Assembly (NCBI GenBank): GCA_937910385.1
Contig: CALEPT010000100.1
Location: forward strand, 1-12,004
DNA: 12,004 nt
Source of the DNA: an uncultured Ruminococcus sp.
Lineage (GTDB): Bacteria > Bacillota > Clostridia > Oscillospirales > Ruminococcaceae
Direction of reading: 5' to 3'
The notes under the pieces: generated by a model
Databases searched by the model: none
Seen by the model: the letters and a program-made list of their open reading frames with translations, nothing else
What the model was told of the DNA's origin: nothing
Part shown: in pieces, positions 6,285 to 12,004 of the stretch
Position numbering within the stretch: position 1 is the first letter of the stretch
Layout of the letters: each line of letters starts with the position of its first letter
Made by a program: the position numbers and the translations under genes

Positions 6285-6746
6285 ATGTGGACAAAAACTA
6301 AGTCACTTTTTCTTTCGAGGGTACTGACCGCCTCTGCGACGGTCATAATTATCATTATGACATTCTTCGTGCCCGCGATATCGCGTTGGTATGAGGACGT
6401 ATCCGTCGGTGGGGGACTGCTCGGCGATCATGGCATTTTTCTGCCTATGTGTATTATCATGTACATCTGCGAGGCTTTTGCGCTGACTGCAATGGTATCG
6501 CTGATAATACTGCTCGGCAACATTAACAGGGAGCAGGTGTTCATTCCCGAGAATACCACGTGCCTTCGCCGTATCTCTTGGTGCTGTATGCTTGCGGGAG
6601 GTGCGCTGTTCGTGTTCGGACTGTGGAGGGCGGTGTTCTTTCTTGCAGCTTTACTTGCAATAATGTTCGGACTGATAATGCGCGTGCTTAAAAACGTTTT
6701 TGAGAAAGCGGTCGAGATAAAGTCGGAAAACGACTTTACGATATGA
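6285..6746 (+). CDS. DUF2975 family membrane protein
   Basis: This is a 153-residue protein with four membrane segments (about 10-31, 46-70, 91-112 and 113-131) and a cytoplasmic C-terminal tail 'KNVFEKAVEIKSENDFTI' that is strongly typical of DUF2975. The function is unknown. These proteins are usually encoded next to a small Cro/CI-type regulator, as here, and may sense a membrane signal for it, though that is inference. ATG 6285 is chosen because AAGGAG (6269-6274) precedes it by ten bases and the promoter ends just upstream. The ribosome binding site of the regulator gene starts two bases past this stop, so the genes are co-transcribed. Confidence 0.88.
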   Translation: MWTKTKSLFLSRVLTASATVIIIIMTFFVPAISRWYEDVSVGGGLLGDHGIFLPMCIIMYICEAFALTAMVSLIILLGNINREQVFIPENTTCLRRISWCCMLAGGALFVFGLWRAVFFLAALLAIMFGLIMRVLKNVFEKAVEIKSENDFTI

Positions 6747-6747
6747 C

Positions 6748-6752
6748 GGAGG
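6748..6752 (+). promoter_or_regulatory. RBS that sets the start of the small regulator
   Basis: GGAGG lies eight bases before ATG 6761. The alternative ATG at 6743 overlaps the DUF2975 stop but would put this site inside the gene and add six residues (MTEVFS) not expected in the family. Confidence 0.75.
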
Positions 6753-6760
6753 TGTTTTCA

Positions 6761-6967
6761 ATGCCGATAATTGTAAATCTTGATGTAATGATGGCAAAGC
6801 GGAAAATATCATCTCTCGAGCTTGCCGAAAGGGTGGGCATTACGACAGCCAATCTTTCTATACTCAAAACGGGAAAGGCAAAGGCAGTGCGATTCTCGAC
6901 ACTTGAAAAGATATGTGACGAGCTCGACTGCCAGCCTGGAGATATCCTCGAATTCAGAAAAGAGTGA
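6761..6967 (+). CDS. Small Cro/CI-family helix-turn-helix regulator (YozG-like)
   Basis: This is a 68-residue DNA-binding protein that is almost entirely one helix-turn-helix domain. It opens 'PIIVNLDVMMAKRKISSLEL', followed by 'AERVGITTANLSILKTGKAK' (turn and recognition helix, about 26-45) and 'RFSTLEKICDELDCQPGDIL'. This closely matches the Bacillus YozG type of regulator that accompanies DUF2975 proteins. It carries no ligand-binding domain, so a signal would have to come from a partner, plausibly the DUF2975 membrane protein. It may repress its own unit through the inverted repeat at 6244-6264. Regulator family sure; target and signal unknown. Confidence 0.92.
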   Translation: MPIIVNLDVMMAKRKISSLELAERVGITTANLSILKTGKAKAVRFSTLEKICDELDCQPGDILEFRKE

Positions 6968-7029
6968 TAAAGAGTTAAAAAGTCAAAGAAAAACTTCTGT
7001 GGGCAGTTCTGCCTATAGCTGATCTCGAC

Positions 7030-7043
7030 ATTGCCGCGGCAAT
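7030..7043. repeat. 14-bp perfect palindrome
   Basis: ATTGCCGCGGCAAT is a perfect palindrome in the 153-base gap between the regulator and the DUF4173 gene. There is no loop and no T-run, so it is not a terminator. It may be a protein-binding site or chance. Confidence 0.3.
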
Positions 7044-7120
7044 AACGAGCATGGTCGGTCTCTTTGAGTGTGTTGTCAAATATCCGCATTTCAGTCTAAT
7101 AAAAAAGAGGAGGCATTATT

Positions 7121-8644
7121 ATGAATGATTCACCTGTACCGAATTACTACAACAGCAGCGAAATATTAAACGGACAGATCGCAAGTCCGCAAAAAGAAAA
7201 ACCTGCCTATACAAAAGCGGAGCTCGTTATCTCCGCAGCAGTTGCGGTCATCGCGTTTTTGTACGTGAGGTATGCCATTTTCAATATAATGGGCTTTATA
7301 ACGACAGCTGTTTTTATCGCTGTAATTACAACAGTGATAGTTTACCTTAAAAATAAAGGATTCACATTTTCGCGCGTGAATATTGCTATAGCAGCGGTTC
7401 TTTATATTTTCAGTTTCGTTTTTTCGATAACGGCTAACGATCTAATCAAGTGGCTCGATCTTATGTTCCTATTTACAGCGGGAGCCTATCTTGTATACTC
7501 TGTTACTGCGGCAAAAAGTGATATAGAGCGTTTTCTGCCCTTTGCTTTCATAAAGTCCATATTCGTATACCCGTTCTCAAAGTTTGACAGTCAAGGAAAA
7601 ATAGCCGCAGACTCAGTTAAGGGCTCTAAGGTCGGAAGCAACCTGAAGCTCGTGCTTTTAGGGCTTGTCGTGACAGTTCCGCTTACCGCAGTTGTGGGAG
7701 CTCTTCTCATGTCAGCAGACGATGGACTTGAAAAGCTGCTCACAGGTATTGCAGACAGAGTGTTCTCAGAAGATATATGGATATTGCTTGCCGAGATAGG
7801 CCTTGCAGTACCTTGCTCGATGTATCTGTTCGGAATGATATATGCAAACAGCTTCCGAAGCGATATAGATGAGATCAATGATGAGGAATGCAGCAGAAAG
7901 CTCGAATCAGCACGCTTTATAAGGAATCTTGTCATTTATACCGCTGTGACACCTATATGCATTCTCTATGTGATGTTTTTTGTCTCTCAGGCGAGTTATT
8001 TTCTCTCGGCGTTCATGAATGCTCTTCCTGAGGGATACAGCTACGCAGACTATGCAAGGCGCGGCTTTTTCGAGCTTTTCGCCGTTTCGCTTATAAACAT
8101 GGGGGTCATAACAGGAATGAGCCTTCATTCAAAACAAGGCGGCAGAGAGAAACCCGCCGCGCTTAAATTCTATACCGTAATGCTAAGCGTTTTCACACTC
8201 ATACTCATTGCGACTGCCATAAGCAAAATGTTGATGTACATTTCTGTTTACGGACTCACGCAGCTGAGAGTCTATACAACGTGGTTCATGGCACTCATGG
8301 CGATAATTTTTGTAATGGTAATAATAAAGCAGTTCCGCTTTGACTTCCACTTTGCACGTCATTTTTCGATAGCATTTACACTGATGTTTGCGCTTCTTTG
8401 CTTTGCAAGACCCGATTCACTTATCGCTGCATACAATATTGGTATGTACAATGCCGGATACCTCAAAGAGCTCGATACAGACGCAATAATGCGAATGTCA
8501 GACGACGCGGTGCTTACGGCAGTTAACATGGGTGCGGTCTCCGACGAAGAGGCTGCCGACAGAGCGGAGGGGAAGTATAGGCGCGACAGTTTAAGCATGT
8601 ATAATATTTCCTCGCTGTTGCTGAACAGGAAAATCTCGGACTGA
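7121..8644 (+). CDS. DUF4173 (DUF4153-like) multi-pass membrane protein
   Basis: This 507-residue protein has a short cytoplasmic N-terminus (about 1-33) and about ten to eleven membrane helices (first pair near 34-75, last near 415-433), then a soluble tail of about 70 residues. The segment 'YSYADYARRGFFELFAVSLI' (near 307-326) is the signature of DUF4173, a Firmicutes family of unknown function related to DUF4153. A very strong GAGGAGG (7107-7113) lies seven bases before the ATG. No promoter is obvious in the 153-base gap, so it is probably read with the DUF2975 and regulator genes, which often occur with such proteins. It ends 18 bases from the convergent sugar-kinase gene, with no terminator visible between them. 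No enzyme motif is recognised. Confidence 0.87.
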   Translation: MNDSPVPNYYNSSEILNGQIASPQKEKPAYTKAELVISAAVAVIAFLYVRYAIFNIMGFITTAVFIAVITTVIVYLKNKGFTFSRVNIAIAAVLYIFSFVFSITANDLIKWLDLMFLFTAGAYLVYSVTAAKSDIERFLPFAFIKSIFVYPFSKFDSQGKIAADSVKGSKVGSNLKLVLLGLVVTVPLTAVVGALLMSADDGLEKLLTGIADRVFSEDIWILLAEIGLAVPCSMYLFGMIYANSFRSDIDEINDEECSRKLESARFIRNLVIYTAVTPICILYVMFFVSQASYFLSAFMNALPEGYSYADYARRGFFELFAVSLINMGVITGMSLHSKQGGREKPAALKFYTVMLSVFTLILIATAISKMLMYISVYGLTQLRVYTTWFMALMAIIFVMVIIKQFRFDFHFARHFSIAFTLMFALLCFARPDSLIAAYNIGMYNAGYLKELDTDAIMRMSDDAVLTAVNMGAVSDEEAADRAEGKYRRDSLSMYNISSLLLNRKISD

Positions 8645-8662
8645 GAAGCACATAAAAGTTCG

Positions 8663-9559
8663 TTAAAGCTGCTCTAACAGCATAAAAATATCCTCCCTTG
8701 CGGCAAGTCCGTCGGAGAATGCTGTTGCTCCTCCTGCGGCGGTACCGAGGCGGAGGGCATAGTCGTAGCCATTCGGGAGTCCTGCAACAAATCCCGCAAG
8801 CATTGAGTCGCCTGCCCCTACTGAGTTTCTGACTGTTCCGCGGCACACTCCGCAGGAGTGTACCGCCCCGTTCTCATCGAGCAGTACAGCTCCCTTTTCC
8901 GCCATTGAGACAAGTACGTTGACAGCGCCCATTTTCTGAAGCCGTGCGGCATATTCCGCAGCGGCTTCAATGTTGTTTATAGGCACTCCGAAAAGCTCGC
9001 CGAGCTCGAAATTATTGGGCTTTACGAGGAACGGCTTATATCGCAGTACATTCAGCAGAAGCTCACCCGAGGCGTCGGCTATAACTTTCACGCCTTTGCC
9101 ATCAAGCCGTACGCATATTCTCTCATAGACATCTGACGGAAGGCTTGACGGAATGCTTCCCGCGAGGATAAGCGTATCTTCTATTTCAAGACCGTCTATT
9201 TTTGCGAAGAGCTGCGCGAGAGCCGCGTCATCTATCTCAGGTCCCTGACTGTTTATCTCTGTTTCTACAGAGCTCTTTATTTTTACGTTTATGCGCGAAC
9301 AGCCGCTTTTAAGGTGCACAAAGTCAGTTTTAATTCCCATTGCGGAGACCGACTCTTCTATCGCACGACCCGTGAAGCCTGCTGTAAAGCCGAGTGCGGC
9401 AGAGTCGACACCGAGTTCTCTGAGAACTATCGAGACGTTTATGCCCTTGCCGCCGAAGAATATTTTTTCCGATGCCGAGCGGTTCACGCAGCCTGCCTTT
9501 ATCTCGTCAAGGTACATAACGTAGTCCACGGCAGGGTTGAACGTAACAGTATATATCAT
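8663..9559 (-). CDS. fruK: 1-phosphofructokinase-type PfkB-family sugar kinase
   Basis: This is a cytoplasmic ribokinase-fold enzyme of 298 residues, expected to phosphorylate fructose 1-phosphate to fructose 1,6-bisphosphate with ATP. It shows 'TFNPAVDY' (6-13), the substrate-site 'GGKGINVS' (36-43), 'KPNNFELGELFG' in the middle and the C-terminal 'NSVGAGDSMLAGF' with catalytic Asp251. The frame continues 35 residues upstream, but that part overlaps the promoter; ATG 9559, preceded by AAAGGCGG, is the likely start. Fructose PTS genes (fruA, fruR) normally sit beside fruK but are absent here. The kinase might therefore act on tagatose 6-phosphate or another sugar phosphate, since LacC has the same motifs. 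Family sure, exact substrate probable. Confidence 0.88.
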   Translation of the reverse strand: MIYTVTFNPAVDYVMYLDEIKAGCVNRSASEKIFFGGKGINVSIVLRELGVDSAALGFTAGFTGRAIEESVSAMGIKTDFVHLKSGCSRINVKIKSSVETEINSQGPEIDDAALAQLFAKIDGLEIEDTLILAGSIPSSLPSDVYERICVRLDGKGVKVIADASGELLLNVLRYKPFLVKPNNFELGELFGVPINNIEAAAEYAARLQKMGAVNVLVSMAEKGAVLLDENGAVHSCGVCRGTVRNSVGAGDSMLAGFVAGLPNGYDYALRLGTAAGGATAFSDGLAAREDIFMLLEQL

Positions 9560-9592
9560 TTTGCTTACCGCCTTTGCTGTGAGATCAATAAT

Positions 9593-9621
9593 ATTATACC
9601 ACAGAGGATATTGTTGTGCAA
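9593..9621 (-). promoter_or_regulatory. Promoter for the sugar-kinase gene
   Basis: Read on the minus strand, TTGCAC (9616-9621) and a perfect TATAAT (9593-9598) are 17 bp apart. The start should be near 9586, with a leader of about 27 bases before ATG 9559. It is divergent from the exoA promoter 38 bp away. Confidence 0.72.
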
Positions 9622-9658
9622 GAAAAATAATTTGCGGTAAATGTACGGACTGACGGGG

Positions 9659-9687
9659 TTGCAATTATTTCTTTCCTATGCTATAAT
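9659..9687 (+). promoter_or_regulatory. Promoter for exoA
   Basis: TTGCAA (9659-9664) and a perfect TATAAT (9682-9687) are 17 bp apart. The start should be near 9694, giving a leader of about 97 bases that contains a hairpin. Confidence 0.78.
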
Positions 9688-9718
9688 GAAATTGCTGGAG
9701 AAATATCATCAGTCGTAG

Positions 9719-9740
9719 GGGTGGATCTATGTGTCCGCCC
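9719..9740 (+). repeat. Hairpin in the exoA leader, related to the 1831-1947 ends
   Basis: GGGTGGA (9719-9725) pairs with TCCGCCC (9734-9740), seven pairs with one wobble. It is preceded by TA, giving TAGGGGTGGAT, which differs at two positions from the foldback end TAGGGGCGCAT at 1831. It lies in the untranslated leader, with no T-run after it. Confidence 0.45.
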
Positions 9741-9774
9741 ATTTTGAACATTGGGGTATAGTCCACGAAAGAGG

Positions 9775-9780
9775 AAAGGA
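9775..9780 (+). promoter_or_regulatory. RBS that sets the exoA start
   Basis: AAAGGA lies ten bases before ATG 9791. The in-frame GTG at 9731 (inside the leader hairpin) has no ribosome binding site and would add 20 residues absent from exonuclease III proteins. Confidence 0.75.
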
Positions 9781-9790
9781 ACATATCATT

Positions 9791-10543
9791 ATGAAGCTTA
9801 TATCATGGAATGTCAACGGGTTCAGAGCCTGCCTGCAAAAGGGGTTCGGCGACTTCTTCGGGTCAGCAGACGCGGATATCTTCTGCTTGCAGGAGACAAA
9901 AATGCAGCCCGGTCAGGCGGATTTCGCACCGGAGGGCTATCACATCTACTTCCACAGTGCTCAAAAAAAGGGCTATTCAGGTACGGCGGTATTCAGCAAG
10001 ACCGAGCCGATTTCCGTTGCATACGGCATAAACGGAACTCACATTGACGAGGGAAGGGTCATCACCTGCGAGTATGAGGACTTCTATTTCGTGTGCTGCT
10101 ATGTTCCCAACGCGCAGAACGAGCTCAAGCGCATAGACTACCGAATGGAGTTTGAGGACGATATGCGCGCTTATCTCAGCGAGCTCGATGCAAAAAAGCC
10201 CGTTATCTACTGCGGCGACCTCAACGTCGCGCATGAGGAGATAGACCTCAAAAATCCCAAGACCAATATCGGCAACGCAGGCTTTTCATACGAGGAGCGC
10301 GGCAAATTCACCGAGCTGCTGGCGGCGGGATTCACAGATACTTTCCGCAGTCTCTATCCCGATACGGCAGGCGTGTACTCATGGTGGTCGTACAGATTTC
10401 ATGCGAGGGAGAAGAACGCGGGGTGGCGGATCGACTATTTTGTCGTGTCTGACCGCCTTATGGAGCGTGTTGAGGATTCGGCGATACTTACCGACATTAT
10501 GGGCAGCGACCACTGCCCGGTAATGCTCACACTAAAGGATTGA
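9791..10543 (+). CDS. exoA: Exodeoxyribonuclease III / AP endonuclease
   Basis: This 250-residue DNA repair enzyme cuts the backbone at abasic sites and removes 3' blocks for base excision repair in the cytoplasm. It belongs to the Mg-dependent exonuclease III/ExoA family and matches the Bacillus ExoA length (about 252). Visible active-site motifs are 'WNVNG' (Asn7), 'LQETK' (Glu35), 'CGDLNVAHEEIDL' (Asp143, Asn145), 'WWSYRFHAREKNAGWRIDYF' (near 197-216) and the C-terminal 'GSDHCPV' (Asp240, His241). All expected catalytic residues are present. It is transcribed alone from its own promoter and ends in a bidirectional terminator. Confidence 0.97.
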   Translation: MKLISWNVNGFRACLQKGFGDFFGSADADIFCLQETKMQPGQADFAPEGYHIYFHSAQKKGYSGTAVFSKTEPISVAYGINGTHIDEGRVITCEYEDFYFVCCYVPNAQNELKRIDYRMEFEDDMRAYLSELDAKKPVIYCGDLNVAHEEIDLKNPKTNIGNAGFSYEERGKFTELLAAGFTDTFRSLYPDTAGVYSWWSYRFHAREKNAGWRIDYFVVSDRLMERVEDSAILTDIMGSDHCPVMLTLKD

Positions 10544-10548
10544 TACAT

Positions 10549-10580
10549 AAAAAAGGACGACTCAGCGGTCGTCCTTTTTT
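10549..10580 (+). terminator. Bidirectional terminator between exoA and the dockerin genes
   Basis: GGACGAC (10555-10561) pairs with GTCGTCC (10568-10574) around a six-base loop, flanked by six A (10549-10554) and six T (10575-10580). It therefore works for exoA (+) and for the convergent dockerin gene (-). Confidence 0.94.
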
Positions 10581-10593
10581 CATTTGATACAGA

Positions 10594-11481
10594 TCATTCG
10601 TTGATATTCAGGAGCTGCTTCTGGATAGCCAGCGCGTCAAGAGCCGTTAGTCCGTTGCCGTCCATATCGGCGTTATAGCTGCCTTGTGCCGAAAGGTCAT
10701 ACTTATCGGGATTAGCGATATTCTGCAAAACCAGAACCGCGTCTCCGAGATCGACTTCATAGTTGAGGTTTGCATCACCGTAAATATTAGATATCAGGCT
10801 TCCGTAGGAAGCAAATTGTTCATCAAGACCGCCTACAAATTCAATGTCATACTTGTTTTCCGCGATCGTGTTAAGCATGATCGAAACTGAAGCCTGAACC
10901 CTTATATATTCCTCAAAATCTGAAATAACGTCCGAAGGTATTTCAATACGGTATTCATGGAATTGAACAGGGAATGAGGAGCCCTCTGCTAAAACTCCGT
11001 CATAGCAGATAATTATCCAGTCGTCAGGATATCCGAGTTCAGACGGAACTATTTCGTTGTCTAAATCAGTATACCTGTTGACTCTGAAAGTAAGATACGG
11101 AACGGCAGATCCATCTATAAATTGCAGATATGCCGCGTAGGAAACGTTCTGATAATTATCGCCTTCATAAAATTCGGGCACTTGATTGTAAAAATTATAG
11201 AATTTTGTCTCGTCAGGAATGGAATCATCACCGAAATAAGGTGCAGACTCAGAGAGACTCGGATATAGCTCTAAAAATTCTTCATCGCTCATAGCCGCAA
11301 GCTCGTTATAGGTGTAATACATTTCATCTGTATAGTCTGCTTGTGCGCCAGATGCAGGCAACGCAGAAAAGTTGTTGAATGCAGTGTCATTTTCATCGTT
11401 TGCAGAAGTATACATACCGGCAACAGAAGTAAACAATAAGCTTGAAGCTATCATTGAAGATAATAAGTTTAACAATCTCAT
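10594..11481 (-). CDS. Secreted dockerin-bearing protein of unknown function (copy A)
   Basis: This 295-residue protein should be exported and docked to a cohesin on a cellulosome-like scaffold. A signal peptide covers about residues 1-27 (hydrophobic 'SSMIASSLLFTSVAG', cut near 'TSA'). Residues about 50-80 are rich in Tyr, Asp and Glu ('YTYNELAAMSDEEFLELYPS'). Residues about 80-233 form a region with no catalytic motif I recognise. The type I dockerin is at 234-295: first half 'GDANLNYEVDLGDAVLVLQN', linker 'IANPDKYDLSAQ', second half 'NADMDGNGLTALDALAIQKQ'. The second calcium loop is canonical, whereas the first has Asn-Tyr where Asp-Gly is usual. The ATG (11479-11481) has AGGAGGG seven bases upstream. 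It lies 66 bases downstream of a near-identical gene. It is not recognisably an enzyme and may be a binding or structural component. Confidence 0.88.
   Translation of the reverse strand: MRLLNLLSSMIASSLLFTSVAGMYTSANDENDTAFNNFSALPASGAQADYTDEMYYTYNELAAMSDEEFLELYPSLSESAPYFGDDSIPDETKFYNFYNQVPEFYEGDNYQNVSYAAYLQFIDGSAVPYLTFRVNRYTDLDNEIVPSELGYPDDWIIICYDGVLAEGSSFPVQFHEYRIEIPSDVISDFEEYIRVQASVSIMLNTIAENKYDIEFVGGLDEQFASYGSLISNIYGDANLNYEVDLGDAVLVLQNIANPDKYDLSAQGSYNADMDGNGLTALDALAIQKQLLNINE
10597..11035. repeat. Tandem duplication, copy 1 (439 bp visible)
   Basis: This stretch matches 11566-12004 at an offset of 969 bases with only two mismatches by eye (10609 C vs A; 10651 T vs C). Both are third-codon-position changes that leave Leu and Gly unchanged. 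Identity starts within the next-to-last codons of gene A and runs to the window edge, so the full length of the duplication is unknown. Confidence 0.95.
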
Positions 11482-11488
11482 GAAGTAT

Positions 11489-11497
11489 CCCTCCTTA
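11489..11497 (-). promoter_or_regulatory. Strong RBS of dockerin copy A
   Basis: On the minus strand TAAGGAGGG lies seven bases before the ATG. It confirms the start that gives a signal peptide. No convincing promoter is visible in the 66-base gap to copy B, so A may be read through from B. Confidence 0.8.
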
Positions 11498-11547
11498 CAA
11501 AAATGCGTTTAAATTAGAAAATTTAAGCGATAACAAAGGCTTTATCC

Positions 11548-12004
11548 TTAAGATAAGTTTACCATTTCGTTGATATTAAGGAGCTGCTTCTGGATAGCCA
11601 GCGCGTCAAGAGCCGTTAGCCCGTTGCCGTCCATATCGGCGTTATAGCTGCCTTGTGCCGAAAGGTCATACTTATCGGGATTAGCGATATTCTGCAAAAC
11701 CAGAACCGCGTCTCCGAGATCGACTTCATAGTTGAGGTTTGCATCACCGTAAATATTAGATATCAGGCTTCCGTAGGAAGCAAATTGTTCATCAAGACCG
11801 CCTACAAATTCAATGTCATACTTGTTTTCCGCGATCGTGTTAAGCATGATCGAAACTGAAGCCTGAACCCTTATATATTCCTCAAAATCTGAAATAACGT
11901 CCGAAGGTATTTCAATACGGTATTCATGGAATTGAACAGGGAATGAGGAGCCCTCTGCTAAAACTCCGTCATAGCAGATAATTATCCAGTCGTCAGGATA
12001 TCCG
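11548..12004 (-). CDS. Dockerin-bearing protein, copy B (5' end outside window)
   Basis: These are the C-terminal 151 residues of a second dockerin protein. Over the shared part it is identical in amino acid sequence to residues 150-295 of copy A, including the whole dockerin with its atypical first calcium loop. It differs at the end: copy A stops after 'NINE', while copy B reads on for five more residues (MVNLS) to a TAA. The frame is open to the window edge, so the N-terminus, signal peptide and promoter are not seen. It lies upstream of copy A on the same strand and is probably co-transcribed with it. Whether the N-terminal half matches copy A cannot be told. Confidence 0.88.
   Translation of the reverse strand, partial: GYPDDWIIICYDGVLAEGSSFPVQFHEYRIEIPSDVISDFEEYIRVQASVSIMLNTIAENKYDIEFVGGLDEQFASYGSLISNIYGDANLNYEVDLGDAVLVLQNIANPDKYDLSAQGSYNADMDGNGLTALDALAIQKQLLNINEMVNLS
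11566..12004. repeat. Tandem duplication, copy 2 (runs off the window)
   Basis: This is the partner of 10597-11035, offset 969 bases, with two synonymous differences. The left boundary is sharp: bases before 11566 do not match those before 10597. The right boundary lies beyond the window. Confidence 0.95.

Noticed and set aside
6736..7089. A 117-codon minus-strand frame opposite the small regulator
   Set aside because: It is the shadow of a well-recognised helix-turn-helix gene, without a ribosome binding site or family match.
8645..8662. Terminator between the convergent DUF4173 and sugar-kinase genes
   Set aside because: The 18-bp gap holds no stem with a T-run; any terminator would have to lie within the opposing gene.
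9560..9664. 35-residue N-terminal extension of the sugar kinase
   Set aside because: It spans the kinase promoter and is absent from the family; ATG 9559 fits.

Overview
The window looks like a chromosomal segment from a Gram-positive, anaerobic, plant-fibre-degrading gut or rumen bacterium of the Oscillospiraceae, most likely Ruminococcus or a close relative. The evidence is a type I dockerin of the Ruminococcus kind (two half-repeats around an 'ANPDKY' linker), a lipid-anchored GH5 cellulase, the [FeFe]-hydrogenase maturase HydF, an ECF vitamin transporter, strong AGGAGG-type ribosome binding sites and sigma-A-type promoters with 17-bp spacers. The species is inferred from protein character only; no database search was made.

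Layout. 1-1825 (+): the 3' part of a double-ATPase ECF transporter subunit, overlapped by an S-component gene that starts at GTG 1139. 1831-1947: a 117-bp foldback element with perfect 11-bp ends. 1952-2299 (-): a MazF/EndoA toxin with no visible antitoxin. Its ribosome binding site lies in one arm of a second long inverted repeat (2306-2396). 2419-4004 (-): hydF and a DUF2809 membrane gene joined by an ATGA overlap. The hydF promoter is clear, and its transcript should begin with a 9-bp hairpin. 4184-6144 (+): promoter, GH5 lipoprotein cellulase with an unassigned C-terminal module, and a strong terminator. 6224-8644 (+): a canonical promoter with a candidate operator, then DUF2975 membrane protein, Cro-type regulator and DUF4173 membrane protein. 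8663-9559 (-): a 1-phosphofructokinase-type sugar kinase. 9659-10580 (+): exonuclease III with its own promoter, a leader hairpin and a bidirectional terminator. 10594-12004 (-): two tandem, almost identical dockerin genes; the second runs off the window.

How the genes fit together. Fibre breakdown (GH5 at the cell surface, secreted dockerin proteins docking to a cohesin scaffold), sugar-phosphate entry into glycolysis (FruK-type kinase), hydrogen disposal (HydF) and vitamin uptake (ECF) form a coherent fermentative fibrolytic lifestyle, but they are separate transcription units and not one system.

The least ordinary parts are the toxin gene bracketed by two foldback structures, one of which would cover its ribosome binding site, and the dockerin duplication, which differs by only two synonymous changes over 439 bp. 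I saw no tRNA, rRNA, CRISPR array, transposase or origin. No gene-free stretch exceeds 300 bases; the longest, 4005-4275, holds the divergent hydF/GH5 promoters.
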